Shown: positions 43,386 through 52,785 of the stretch, piece by piece
Numbering within the stretch: the stretch's first letter is position 1
Layout of the letters: each line of letters begins with the position of its first letter
Program-made: the position numbers and the translations under genes
Assembly: GCA_016718035.1 (NCBI GenBank)
Contig: JADKEK010000010.1
Location: 1-64,000, forward strand
Length of the DNA stretch: 64,000 nt
Direction: 5' to 3'
Source: Bacteroidota bacterium
GTDB taxonomy: Bacteria > Bacteroidota > Bacteroidia > Chitinophagales > BACL12
The notes under the pieces: model-generated
What the model saw: only the letters and a program-made list of their open reading frames with translations
Database searches by the model: none
Told to the model about the DNA's origin: nothing

Positions 43386-44480
43386 ATGAATTTGTTTGAA
43401 ATAATTAATTATCTCGAATCCGTTGCACCTTTATCGCTGCAGGAAAGTTATGACAATGCCGGTTTAATTACCGGTAACAAGCAAATGGAAGTTACCGGCA
43501 TCTTAATTTGTCTGGATTCTACAGAAGCAGTTATAGATGAGGCGATAGCCAACCAATGTAATGTTGTTATTGCGCATCATCCCATTATTTTCGGCGGACT
43601 TAAAAAACTAACAGGTAGCAATTACATTGAAAAAACAATCATCAAAGCCATTAAACACGATATTGCTATTTATGCTATACATACCAATTTGGATAATATT
43701 CGCGCAGGAGTAAATGCGAAAATTGCCGAAAAATTGGGTTTACTGAATACCAAAGTGCTCGCTCCCAAAGGGGGACTGCTAAAAAAATTGGTCACTTTTG
43801 CCCCTGAAGCCAATGCCGGAGATGTCCGTTTTGCCTTGTTTGAAGCCGGAGCAGGTCATATTAGCCACTACGACCATTGTAGTTTTAGCCTGGAAGGAAC
43901 AGGCACTTTCCGCGGAGATGCAACAACCAATCCCTATGTTGGTACCAGGGGAGAAGACCATTTTGAAGCCGAAGTCAGGATTGAGGTGATTTACCCTGCT
44001 TACCTTCAGTCTAAACTACTAACCGCCTTATTACATGCTCACCCTTATGAAGAGGTAGCTTACGACATATACAGTTTAGACAACAAATTTCAGGAGGTTG
44101 GTGCGGGACTTATTGGGACCTTGCCTGAACCAACAGATGTCCTCACATTTTTACAGCAAGTGAAGGAAAAAATGGTCTGTGGCAGTGTCCGATACACAAA
44201 ATTACCGGAACATCAGGTCCAAAAAGTGGCTATTTGCGGGGGTTCCGGGGCTTTTTTATTAAAAGATGCTATGTCGGCAGGAGCAGAGGTGTTTATCACT
44301 GCAGACTTCAAGTACCACCAGTTTTTCGACGCCAATAACAAGATTGTGATAGCAGATATTGGACATTATGAGAGTGAACAATACACAATTGAATTGATTT
44401 CCGACATATTGATGAAAAAATTTGCTACCTTTGCGGTTCATTTGTCAAAAATTAACACTAATCCTATTAACTACCTATAA
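43386..44480 (+). CDS. Nif3-like dinuclear metal center protein
   Basis: 364 residues of the Nif3/YbgI family. Metal ligands are visible in NVVIAHHPIIFGGLKKL (near 60), IYAIHTNLDNIRAGVN (near 98) and the C-terminal FITADFKYHQFFDANNKIVIADIGHYESEQ (near 300-330). The family forms hexameric rings; its biochemical role is not settled, despite the label GTP cyclohydrolase 1 type 2. The central PII-like insert, normal for long family members, is present. The next gene follows 3 bases later. Confidence 0.9.
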   Translation: MNLFEIINYLESVAPLSLQESYDNAGLITGNKQMEVTGILICLDSTEAVIDEAIANQCNVVIAHHPIIFGGLKKLTGSNYIEKTIIKAIKHDIAIYAIHTNLDNIRAGVNAKIAEKLGLLNTKVLAPKGGLLKKLVTFAPEANAGDVRFALFEAGAGHISHYDHCSFSLEGTGTFRGDATTNPYVGTRGEDHFEAEVRIEVIYPAYLQSKLLTALLHAHPYEEVAYDIYSLDNKFQEVGAGLIGTLPEPTDVLTFLQQVKEKMVCGSVRYTKLPEHQVQKVAICGGSGAFLLKDAMSAGAEVFITADFKYHQFFDANNKIVIADIGHYESEQYTIELISDILMKKFATFAVHLSKINTNPINYL

Positions 44481-44483
44481 ACT

Positions 44484-45227
44484 ATGGCAGCAGTGAAGGA
44501 AATGTCCGTAAAGGAAAGCTTACAGGCGCTTTGGAAACTCCAAAAGATACATTCCAAAATCGACGATATTACCATCTTAAAGGGCGAACTTCCAATGGAG
44601 GTAAGCGATTTAGAAGATGAAATTGTTGGTTTAGAAACCCGTATGCACAAGTTAGAAGCGGAGTTGAAGGAAATTGAAACCGATATTTCCGGTCGCAAAA
44701 CAACGATTGCTAACGCTAAAACGCAGATTAAAAAATACGAAACTCAGCAAAATGCGGTTAAAAACAGCCGTGAATTTGATGCGCTCACCAAAGAAATCGA
44801 ATTGAATAAATTGGATATCGAATTATGTGAGAAAAAAATGAAAGAAGCTGGTTTTCTGAAAGATGCTAAAGCAAAAGCAATTGAAGATGCAAAAGAGGTT
44901 TTTGAAAACAAGAAAAAAGACCTCAAAAAGAAAAAAGAAGAACTAGAACGCATCATAGAAGAAACTGAAAAAGAAGAAGCTGACTTTGCGAAAAAAGCAG
45001 ATAAAGCTGAAAAAGAAATCGAAGAGCGTTTAATGGGTGCTTATTATCGCATTCGTTCATCATATCGCAACGGTTTAGCAGTAGTTGCTGTTTCACGTAA
45101 CTCTTGCGGTGGTTGTTATGCGGTTGTTCCGCCTCAGCGTCAGGCTGAAATCAAACAGGCTAAAAAAATCATCATTTGCGAACACTGTGGTCGTATTTTG
45201 GTTGATGAAGCCGCTATGGATGCATAA
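44484..45227 (+). CDS. C4-type zinc ribbon coiled-coil protein
   Basis: 247 residues. A long charged coiled coil (about 10-185, repeated K/E with EELERIIEETEKEE) ends in a zinc ribbon with CGGCYAVVPPQ near 209 and CEHCGRILVDE near 233. This is the CT398/CdsZ-like family. It begins 3 bases after the Nif3-like gene, a pairing seen in many genomes. The molecular role is not established. Confidence 0.88.
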   Translation: MAAVKEMSVKESLQALWKLQKIHSKIDDITILKGELPMEVSDLEDEIVGLETRMHKLEAELKEIETDISGRKTTIANAKTQIKKYETQQNAVKNSREFDALTKEIELNKLDIELCEKKMKEAGFLKDAKAKAIEDAKEVFENKKKDLKKKKEELERIIEETEKEEADFAKKADKAEKEIEERLMGAYYRIRSSYRNGLAVVAVSRNSCGGCYAVVPPQRQAEIKQAKKIIICEHCGRILVDEAAMDA

Positions 45228-45258
45228 GTTAATTTAACACATCATATTGATAAATGCC

Positions 45259-46740
45259 ATGAAGAATTATATCATCATATTCTTCGTGGCATTTTGTTTT
45301 CCTGCCATCTCCTGCGCGCAGCAATACGATTTTAATAAACGTTGTATTGATGCCTATACCTACATTCAGGAATTGCGTTTCGAAAAAGGAAGACAATTGT
45401 TAGAGTTGGAGAAAAAAGAAAATCCCAAAAACCTCATTCCGTATTACGTTGAAAATTATATCGACTTTTTAACAACCTATATCAACGAAAACGAAGCGGA
45501 GTTTGATAAGCTGGAGCCTAATAAAACGATACGCCTCGACAAACTCAAAACCGGCGACCAGCAATCACCTTATTATTTATATTGTCAGGCCGAATTGTTA
45601 ATCCAATGGTCGTTTTCAAAACTCAAATTTGAAGAATATTTATCTGCCTTTACCGATGTGCGCAAAGCGTATTTATTGTTGGAAGAAAACGAAAAAAAGT
45701 TTCCGGATTTTATGGCCAACAAAAAAAGTTTGGGTATGTTGCACGCCATTGTAGGAGCCATTCCCGACCAATACAAATGGGGTGTAAATATGCTGGGTAT
45801 GGATGGTTCCATTGATCAGGGATTAAAAGAACTAAAATCCATAATTGAGTACTCCAAAACCAATACATTTATTTTTAAGCAGGAAGTGTATTTATACTAT
45901 GCATTTATTGAATTATATCTCGGTAGAGATGCAACAACTGCCTGGAATATTGTGAAGGACCTGGATACTAAAACAAATTTGATAAATGTATTTTGTAAAG
46001 CCAGTGTTGCCATGCGAACAGGCAGAAACGATTTAGCATTGCAGGTATTAACATCACGACCAACCGGAAGTGAATACATGCAATATCATTACCTCGAATT
46101 TATGACAGGTCTTGCCAAAGTGAGAAAATTAGATGCAGGCTCAAGTGCACATTTCGAAAAATTTATAACGAGTTATAAGGGCAAAAATTACATTAAAGAA
46201 GCCTATCAAAAAATGGCATGGATGGCTTTAATCAATGGCAATAAAGAAAAGTATTGGGAGTATATGTATTACATTAAATCTCGTGGTGATGATTTAATTG
46301 ATGATGACAAACAAGCCTTATATGAAGCGGAAAGTAAAAAAATGCCCAACGTTACGCTGTTAAAATCACGGCTATTATTTGATGGCGGATATTATAAAGA
46401 TGCCTTAAAACAACTGGAAGGTAAAAGTGCGGAAAGTTTTAGCAACGATAAAGATAAAACCGAATTTACCTATCGTGCAGGGCGTATTTACGACATGGCC
46501 GGAATGCCCGATAAAGCAAAGGGATTTTATCTGGCTACCATAAAATTTGGCAGCGATTTGCCTTATTATTATGCTGCAGGTTCTGCATTTTATCTCGCCA
46601 ATATTTACGAGACAGAAAAAGATTACGCCAGCGCAACTAAATACTACCAAATGTGTCTGGATATGGACAATAAAGAATATCAAACATCGCTCGATGGATT
46701 AGCAAAAGCGGGACTTAACAGGGTTAAGGGGAAAAAATAA
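45259..46740 (+). CDS. Exported TPR-like protein (hypothetical)
   Basis: 493 residues from the ATG at 45259, which gives a signal peptide ending near ISCAQQ. The rest is helical with TPR-like repeats, clearest at the end (YRAGRIYDMAGMPDKAKGFYLATIKFG, then AFYLANIYETEKDYASATKYYQMCLDMD). The first half (YNFNKRCIDAYTYIQELRFEKGRQLLE style) is also helical pairs. No enzyme motif is seen. It is presumably a periplasmic scaffold. Confidence 0.75.
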   Translation: MKNYIIIFFVAFCFPAISCAQQYDFNKRCIDAYTYIQELRFEKGRQLLELEKKENPKNLIPYYVENYIDFLTTYINENEAEFDKLEPNKTIRLDKLKTGDQQSPYYLYCQAELLIQWSFSKLKFEEYLSAFTDVRKAYLLLEENEKKFPDFMANKKSLGMLHAIVGAIPDQYKWGVNMLGMDGSIDQGLKELKSIIEYSKTNTFIFKQEVYLYYAFIELYLGRDATTAWNIVKDLDTKTNLINVFCKASVAMRTGRNDLALQVLTSRPTGSEYMQYHYLEFMTGLAKVRKLDAGSSAHFEKFITSYKGKNYIKEAYQKMAWMALINGNKEKYWEYMYYIKSRGDDLIDDDKQALYEAESKKMPNVTLLKSRLLFDGGYYKDALKQLEGKSAESFSNDKDKTEFTYRAGRIYDMAGMPDKAKGFYLATIKFGSDLPYYYAAGSAFYLANIYETEKDYASATKYYQMCLDMDNKEYQTSLDGLAKAGLNRVKGKK

Positions 46741-46863
46741 CGCTGCGTTACCACCAATTTGGATTGCCTTTTAAAATGTGATTTTTGTCGTTTATTGGTA
46801 TGATAACGATTGCTGTTTTTAATGTGTTTCCCGGATATATTTGGTTGAACCAAATCGGTAAAT

Positions 46864-48354
46864 ATGAAAACTATAAGCACAATTAAATATTACTCACTTA
46901 ACATTATGTTATGGTGTAGTTTATTGTTAATTTCTACTACTATTTTCGGACAAACAGGAGGGGCAACATTTGAAAATGGACCGCTCATGAACAGAGCACG
47001 AATAGTGCCGCTCGCAACAACATTAAGCAATGGTAATATTGCCATTTTTGGTGGAAGGGAATTTGGATTTGTTTCCAGTTATTACACAGATATTTATGAC
47101 CCAGTAGCCAAAACATTTACAGAATTAAATATGGCTGTTCCACGCGATAATGCGGCATTAGTTACACTAACAGATGGTAGATATTTATTGGTAGGTGGTG
47201 GATACGATTGGGGTATTCCTGCTTATGCCACCAACGAAATATTTGACCCATCTGATAATTCCTTTACCATGGCTAGTACAATGGGTTATAGCAGAATGCA
47301 ACCGGCTGCGGCGCAATTAAATAATGGCCATGTATTAATAGTTGGAGGTTGGTATGATGATTATGCCGCAATCAATACTGAAATTTATGATATTGAAGAT
47401 AATCTTTACACAGTAAGTGGTTCATTAAATGCACCTCGTTCACAAGCTATGGTAATACCAACTACCGACGGCGGCGCAATAGTGGCAGGAGGTTATACTA
47501 CTTATGGCGCTGCTATGATTACTACAGTAGAATATTATAATGCTGAAACCGGTAGTTTTTCTATTGCAAGTGATGAAATTATACCTACTGATCCGGGTTG
47601 GACAATGTGGGGTAGAACAAGAGCGATAGTTGACGATAAAATGAATAATGGCAAATATGTTTTTCTGGCTTATAGAAGCAGTCCGGAGGTTGAATATGCA
47701 TTAGTATATTTCGACCCTGCAACTAAAACTTTTGAGAAAAAATTCAGTTTTGTTTTATCTGAACATCCAACCATTAGCGGTGGTATCTACGACATGATTT
47801 TAGATAAAAACGGCAACTATGTTTATTTGCTTGCAACTGTTAGTGGCAGCGACCCTGTTCAAGTTGCATTGATATCCGTTGACCTGACAAATGAAATGGT
47901 GTATATTCCTGAAAATAATTATGTAATGCCTGCAGGTGAATACTTATTTCCTTCCTTAGCATTTATACCATCTACAGGAGAAATCTTAATAACAGGCGTA
48001 AGTGCAACACCAAGCGATTATTTTAATGCTACCAATATCACCTATTTACTTAAACCTGAACATAGTGTAGGTATTGAGGAAGAAATGATTTTACCAAATG
48101 CTATTACCTGTTTTCCTAATCCAACAACAGGGGCATTTAATATAAAAATAAATGTGCCTATTGAAGGTGAATTGATTTTAAGTGTATTTGATATTGATGG
48201 AAGGGAACTGTGCAATTTAAATATGCATAACATACAACAATCATCTAATCTGTATAGTTTAAATAATTTAGATTTAGGATCTGGTATGTATATAATAAAA
48301 ATTAGGAATTCAAATAATACAGTTTATACAACAACATTAGTTGTAACTAAATAA
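46864..48354 (+). CDS. Kelch-repeat T9SS cargo protein
   Basis: 496 residues with a signal peptide (to about residue 33, IFGQTGG) and kelch-type blades of the form LxxGxxxIxGGxxxxxxxxxxxxIYDPxxxTF. Examples are LSNGNIAIFGGREFG, DIYDPVAKTFTEL, YLLVGGGYDWG and VLIVGGWYDDYA. The end is a T9SS type A domain (ITCFPNPTTGAFNIKIN, then GSGMYIIKI). It is predicted to be secreted by type IX and to bind an unknown ligand. A bidirectional terminator follows. Confidence 0.85.
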   Translation: MKTISTIKYYSLNIMLWCSLLLISTTIFGQTGGATFENGPLMNRARIVPLATTLSNGNIAIFGGREFGFVSSYYTDIYDPVAKTFTELNMAVPRDNAALVTLTDGRYLLVGGGYDWGIPAYATNEIFDPSDNSFTMASTMGYSRMQPAAAQLNNGHVLIVGGWYDDYAAINTEIYDIEDNLYTVSGSLNAPRSQAMVIPTTDGGAIVAGGYTTYGAAMITTVEYYNAETGSFSIASDEIIPTDPGWTMWGRTRAIVDDKMNNGKYVFLAYRSSPEVEYALVYFDPATKTFEKKFSFVLSEHPTISGGIYDMILDKNGNYVYLLATVSGSDPVQVALISVDLTNEMVYIPENNYVMPAGEYLFPSLAFIPSTGEILITGVSATPSDYFNATNITYLLKPEHSVGIEEEMILPNAITCFPNPTTGAFNIKINVPIEGELILSVFDIDGRELCNLNMHNIQQSSNLYSLNNLDLGSGMYIIKIRNSNNTVYTTTLVVTK

Positions 48355-48367
48355 ACCGATTAAACAA

Positions 48368-48398
48368 ATGAGTAGGAGTAAATGCTCCTACTCATTTA
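48368..48398 (+). terminator. Bidirectional terminator between convergent T9SS genes
   Basis: atgagtaggag (48368-48378) and ctcctactcat (48385-48395) form a perfect 11-bp stem with flanking A and T runs. It serves both the kelch gene (+) and the T9SS gene at 48396 (-). Confidence 0.85.
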
Positions 48399-49874
48399 AA
48401 AATTAGTTTTAATAAATTTCGAGTAGTGTATTCCGCCGGATGAAGTTATTACAATAAAATAACAACCCGGATTTAAAGATGAAATATCAATTTTGTTTTC
48501 AGATTGATTTGACATTAATGCTAATTTACCATTTACATCAAATATCGTTACCTGAGCACCCGGTGTAAAATTCTCCACCCAAATAAAATCAACTGCAGGG
48601 TTCGGAAAAACATTTACTGCTGAACTAAATATATCCTGCACCGGATTATCTAAAGCGCTAAAATCATAAGGCGTTCCCCATGTGATAAAACCTTTTTGAA
48701 AGTAAACCAAATCTAGTTTGTAATATTCTTCAGCTGATGTTGAGTCTAAGTAATGGATTAAGCCAATTCCATCACCATATGTTTGTTCGGGATTAGTAAT
48801 ATTGTCAGTATTTGATAAGCAATTGTTGTCCATTTCGTAATTATACCAATCATATACTTGTTTATATGGCACGCCATTATAAATTGTATCGTTTTGATTC
48901 CAATCTGAAAATCCAAATAAATTGCTTTCAAACAAAGTAAATTCTAAAGTATCCAAAAATATATAATCAGCATGGTTAAATTGCAAGTCAATAGTATCCC
49001 AAATGAAATGAATTGAAGGAATCGCGTCATTGTAAAGTGTATCAATTTGTATTCGTTCAACAGCGTATGTTACTTTATCAATTTCCTCATTTTTAGATAA
49101 AATGAAATATTTGAAAGAACTAATTTTAATATCACTGTCACTAGCTACATCTGGTTTAGTTAATTCTTTAATGTGGAACTCGTAACCAGGCTGGAAATCG
49201 AATGCATGATGCGCATTAATATCTGTAATACCTCTTCTAGGAGATGCACTACCAGCTAATCTATAAGCAATAGTATCGTTTGGCTCAGGGAAATCGTTCA
49301 GATTAAAAAACCTTGAAAGTCCGTAGTGTTGTGTTACGTCAAATTTTTCATTTGTCCAAGGTGCCAATGGTTTAAACACCACATCTGCTGTAAATTCAGC
49401 CAGGCTAATTCTTTTTAAGCTATCCACTATAGTGTCGAAAATTGTTCCATATAGTTTTTCTGAATATGTAGCCTTAATAAAATCACCATTTTCATAAGTA
49501 TAGAATCTCCAACTTTCGCCTAGTTGATGGTAAGGCTCTATAAAAATTGAATCGCCATATTTATTAAAAAATACATAGCTTGAGTCCCCTTGCTTAATAA
49601 CTTTCATACCTAAAGGTATTGTGTCATTTGTCCCAAATAAACATTCCGGGGTTAAAACTACAGTGGTATCTATTTTATGTTGAAAATTGAAAATAGTATC
49701 AGATCCGGATATTTCATAATTGTCAACCTTTGTAAAAAATATATCGAACAATTCATTTTCAAATGTAATAGGTTTTGTGGTAATAATAGCATCATAATTT
49801 TGTGCAAATGTTATATGATTGCTCAAAACAGCAATAGCAAAAAGACAACAAAGTGAAAAATTGCGAATATGCAT
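48396..49874 (-). CDS. Secreted protein with T9SS type A sorting domain
   Basis: 492 residues with a signal peptide (MHIRNFSLCCLFAIAVLSNH, cut near TFAQ) and a long beta-rich middle with no recognised domain. The C-terminus has VNVFPNPAVDFIWVENF and GCYFIVITSSGGIHYSKF, a clear T9SS domain. The stop lies inside the shared terminator region. The function is unknown. Confidence 0.8.
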   Translation of the reverse strand: MHIRNFSLCCLFAIAVLSNHITFAQNYDAIITTKPITFENELFDIFFTKVDNYEISGSDTIFNFQHKIDTTVVLTPECLFGTNDTIPLGMKVIKQGDSSYVFFNKYGDSIFIEPYHQLGESWRFYTYENGDFIKATYSEKLYGTIFDTIVDSLKRISLAEFTADVVFKPLAPWTNEKFDVTQHYGLSRFFNLNDFPEPNDTIAYRLAGSASPRRGITDINAHHAFDFQPGYEFHIKELTKPDVASDSDIKISSFKYFILSKNEEIDKVTYAVERIQIDTLYNDAIPSIHFIWDTIDLQFNHADYIFLDTLEFTLFESNLFGFSDWNQNDTIYNGVPYKQVYDWYNYEMDNNCLSNTDNITNPEQTYGDGIGLIHYLDSTSAEEYYKLDLVYFQKGFITWGTPYDFSALDNPVQDIFSSAVNVFPNPAVDFIWVENFTPGAQVTIFDVNGKLALMSNQSENKIDISSLNPGCYFIVITSSGGIHYSKFIKTNF

Positions 49875-49902
49875 TTTAGTAGTATTTTTTATAAAGATAT
49901 AA

Positions 49903-51183
49903 CTATTTTACAAAATTTAGCGTAAACGCCTTAGTTAAAACTTCATAATAGGACTCCCAAGTCCAATCCGCTCCATCCCACGGTGGTGAATACATATAAG
50001 TAAAGGCAATATTGTAATAACATAAAACGCCAATGAACAGAAATAAGCTGAGTCGTAAAGCTTTAAGTTTAATTTTAGATAAATTGAAAATCAAACTGGC
50101 ACTGGCAAAAGTTAGTAGGCTATAGTATTCAACATAACATCTGTGACCGAATGAACCTCCAAACCACCAATACCACCAGCTTGCAAAAATATAGGTAGCT
50201 ATAGATAAAATCCCTAAAATTAATTTGCTATTGAATTTATTTCTTAATGAAAGGCGAACTAATTCAATAACGAGAAGCAATGCAAGCGGGGTATATATAA
50301 ACCAACCACTCCAAACATTGAATAAAACATTGATTATTTGGGGGTTTTTCCAATAATCAAAACCCTGGTTTTCGTAAGAATAGATTATCCAGTTCCCGGA
50401 TATATATTTCCAATAAATGAGTTGTGGTAATGCGACCAAAGCCAAGCACAATAGTGCAATAAAAACAGATTTAAAATTTCCAAAAAAATGGCCTATTCTT
50501 TGTGGTAATTTTTTTATTGAATTAATATCAAATAATAATGGAAGTAAAATGATTATTCCATTTGATGGTCGGGTTATTAGAATGAGCCCATAGAGTAAAA
50601 AATAAATAAATAGGAGCTTTACAGAATTTGATTTTAAAACTCGGGGTGTTAAGTAAAGTAGTAAAGTAAACTGAAAGAAAATATAAATATGCGCAGCTCC
50701 GGGGGATCTTAATGTATAGAAAAATAAATTGGTACCAAAAAACAGGATAAAAAGGCAACTTAACACTACGTTTTCTGAGAAATAAGTATTTAATAATTTA
50801 TAAAGTAAGTAAAAAGATAAAAGCAAATAAAAGATGGCCGAAAGCATTATAGCTACTCTGTAGGGGTATGAATATCCATCCTCCGGATAGTCAGTTAAAT
50901 TGGCAAAAAGATGAGCAATAAGGAAAAAAGGCAATTCGAAAAAAGCAACACCATAAGTATATTTTGTGAAAACTTTATCTGTGCCGGCGTAGGGTTTAAA
51001 TTCATTTGATTGAATTGGAATATTTTCAAACCCATCATAAATAAAAACTGCGGGTAGATACATATAATAACCTTCCGGATCAGAATATATAACTCCTCTT
51101 GCTTCCCTCCGGTTAAGATTAAATGATAAATAGATGCAAATTGCAGATAATAAAATAAAAAATATTTTTGCTTTTGCTGACAT
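49903..51183 (-). CDS. Polytopic GT-C-like membrane protein
   Basis: 426 residues with about ten membrane helices. The first periplasmic loop has RREARGVIYSDPEGYYMYLPAVFIYDG near 25-50, with acidic residues in the place used by GT-C (ArnT/PMT-like) glycosyltransferases, and SWWYWWFGGSFGHRCYVEYYSLL lies near 340. The layout suggests a lipid-linked-sugar glycosyltransferase, but no family can be fixed by eye. It lies 28 bases upstream of the T9SS gene, so the two may be co-transcribed. Confidence 0.6.
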   Translation of the reverse strand: MSAKAKIFFILLSAICIYLSFNLNRREARGVIYSDPEGYYMYLPAVFIYDGFENIPIQSNEFKPYAGTDKVFTKYTYGVAFFELPFFLIAHLFANLTDYPEDGYSYPYRVAIMLSAIFYLLLSFYLLYKLLNTYFSENVVLSCLFILFFGTNLFFYTLRSPGAAHIYIFFQFTLLLYLTPRVLKSNSVKLLFIYFLLYGLILITRPSNGIIILLPLLFDINSIKKLPQRIGHFFGNFKSVFIALLCLALVALPQLIYWKYISGNWIIYSYENQGFDYWKNPQIINVLFNVWSGWFIYTPLALLLVIELVRLSLRNKFNSKLILGILSIATYIFASWWYWWFGGSFGHRCYVEYYSLLTFASASLIFNLSKIKLKALRLSLFLFIGVLCYYNIAFTYMYSPPWDGADWTWESYYEVLTKAFTLNFVK

Positions 51184-51287
51184 TTAAACTAAAATTTAAT
51201 ATTATCTCAATTCAAGGAAGAAGACTGTTGTTAAATTTGCCCAAAGATGAACGTTTACAAAGTTAGTAAAAATATTTATATTTGCTC

Positions 51288-52310
51288 ATGGCGTTCGAGC
51301 GGTTTAAAAATTTGCAATTAAAAAACTATAATACATTTGGTATACCTTCAATTGCAAAAGAGTTAATTCTTATAAACAATATTGACGATATATTTTTAGC
51401 GGTTAATCAGGAAATTTTCACGCACAAACACCTCATTATTGGTGGTGGCAGCAATATTTTATTAGATGGCGATTACGATGGAATTGTTATAAAAAACAAC
51501 CTGAAAGGCAAACAAGTTATTCATGAAGATGACGATTTTGTTTGGGTAAAGGCTGCAGGAGGGGAGGTTTGGCATGAACTGGTTATGTATTGTGTAGATC
51601 GTAATTTGGGCGGAATTGAGAACCTTTCCCTGATTCCCGGGACAGTTGGAGCGGCACCTATGCAGAACATTGGTGCTTATGGTGTTGAACTAACTGATGT
51701 GTTTGAAACACTTGAAGCAATTGATATTTTAACTGGTGAACTCAAATTATTTTCTAAAGCTGACTGCGCCTTCGGTTATCGGACCAGTGTATTTAAGACT
51801 AATTTAAAAGGGAGATATATTATTACTGCGGTAACACTTAAACTAAGTAAACATCCATTAATAAAAATGCAATATGGCGCCATAAAGGATGTGTTGGCTG
51901 CACAACAAATTGATGCGCCAACCATTAAAGATATCAGCAACGCTGTAATTGCCATACGCAGCAGCAAACTGCCTGATCCAAAAATTTTGGGTAACGCTGG
52001 CAGTTTTTTCAAAAACCCTGAAATCAGTAGCTTGCAATATGGAGAATTGAAATTAGTTTATCCAGAAATGCCCGGATTTCCAACTCAAAATAATCTGACA
52101 AAAGTGCCTGCCGGCTGGTTAATTGAACAGTGTGGTTGGAAAGGAAAACGTATTGGCAATTCCGGGGCACATAAAGACCAGGCACTTGTTTTAGTTAATT
52201 ACGGCAACGCTACTGGCCAGGAAATTATTGCACTTGCTGAAGCTATTCAACAAAGTGTGCTTGAGAAATTTGGAATTACTATATTGCCGGAAGTGAACCT
52301 AATTAGCTAA
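51288..52310 (+). CDS. murB: UDP-N-acetylenolpyruvoylglucosamine reductase
   Basis: 340 residues from the ATG at 51288; a TTG at 51282 lies inside a TATATTTG box and is less likely. FAD-binding motifs are HLIIGGGSNILL near 50 and LSLIPGTVGAAPMQNIGAYG near 116-135. GYRTSVFK near 170, GNAGSFFKNPEI near 240 with the catalytic Ser, and LIEQCGWKGKRIGNSGAH near 280 follow. It reduces UDP-GlcNAc-enolpyruvate to UDP-MurNAc for peptidoglycan. It is an ordinary intact gene. Confidence 0.95.
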   Translation: MAFERFKNLQLKNYNTFGIPSIAKELILINNIDDIFLAVNQEIFTHKHLIIGGGSNILLDGDYDGIVIKNNLKGKQVIHEDDDFVWVKAAGGEVWHELVMYCVDRNLGGIENLSLIPGTVGAAPMQNIGAYGVELTDVFETLEAIDILTGELKLFSKADCAFGYRTSVFKTNLKGRYIITAVTLKLSKHPLIKMQYGAIKDVLAAQQIDAPTIKDISNAVIAIRSSKLPDPKILGNAGSFFKNPEISSLQYGELKLVYPEMPGFPTQNNLTKVPAGWLIEQCGWKGKRIGNSGAHKDQALVLVNYGNATGQEIIALAEAIQQSVLEKFGITILPEVNLIS

Positions 52311-52340
52311 TTGGTTAATTAGCAAATTAGCTAATGCGGG

Positions 52341-52354
52341 TCCGCAGCGGCGGA
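52341..52354 (+). repeat. TCCGC...GGCGGA palindrome
   Basis: tccgcagcggcgga is a near-perfect palindrome, related to tccgcctcggcgga at 18368 and 18415 and tccgccccggcgga at 61657. It opens the repeat-rich gap after murB. Confidence 0.6.
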
Positions 52355-52425
52355 GGATGGATGGTGTGAATTAATTTTTTTTGATGAGGTGATGCACGAA
52401 ATAATGTCAACCGGAGTTGCAAATT

Positions 52426-52680
52426 AAAATCTAGCAATAAACCGAATTCATTATAATTCAAATATAATGATAGTCAACACGTGGGTTGACTGCTACGGTT
52501 ACATCACATTAAAAATCTAACAATAAACCGAATTCATTATAATTCATATATAATGATAGTCAACACGTGGGTTGACGTTACGGTAACCTCGCAATAAAAA
52601 TCTAACAATAAACCGAATTCATTATAATTTAAATTAAATGTAAGTCAACACGCGGGTTGACGGCTACGGAGCTACGAATT
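52426..52680 (+). repeat. Three tandem ~86-bp repeats with an internal GTCAAC/GTTGAC palindrome
   Basis: Units start at 52426, 52512 and 52597. Each reads aaaatcta(g/a)caataaaccgaattcattataatt, then taatgatagtcaacacgtgggttgac, then a variable (g/t)ctacgg tail. The inverted repeat gtcaac-acgtgg-gttgac is preserved in all three (acgcgg in the third), which suggests selection or recent amplification. There are no coding frames. Confidence 0.85.
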
Positions 52681-52689
52681 ATAACCCTA

Positions 52690-52785
52690 TCAACAAACCG
52701 GCTGTTCCCATTAGCAAATCGGTACATTGGTACATCGGTACATTAATCAGCACATCAACACATCAGCACATTAGCACATCAACCC
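52690..52785 (+). repeat. Short-period tract of cacatcaacacattag-type words
   Basis: After aaaccggctgttccc comes a run of near-tandem 8-12-base words: ggtacattggtacatcggtacattaa, then tcagcacatcaacacatcagcacattagcacatcaac. The same combination (ccggctgttcc plus cacat words) occurs inverted at 61205-61256. It overlaps the last codons of the SDR gene. Confidence 0.8.

Noticed and set aside
52426..52680. CRISPR array
   Set aside because: There are three units of about 86 bases with similar 'spacers' and no cas genes in the window. The repeats are near-contiguous and look like a tandem repeat.
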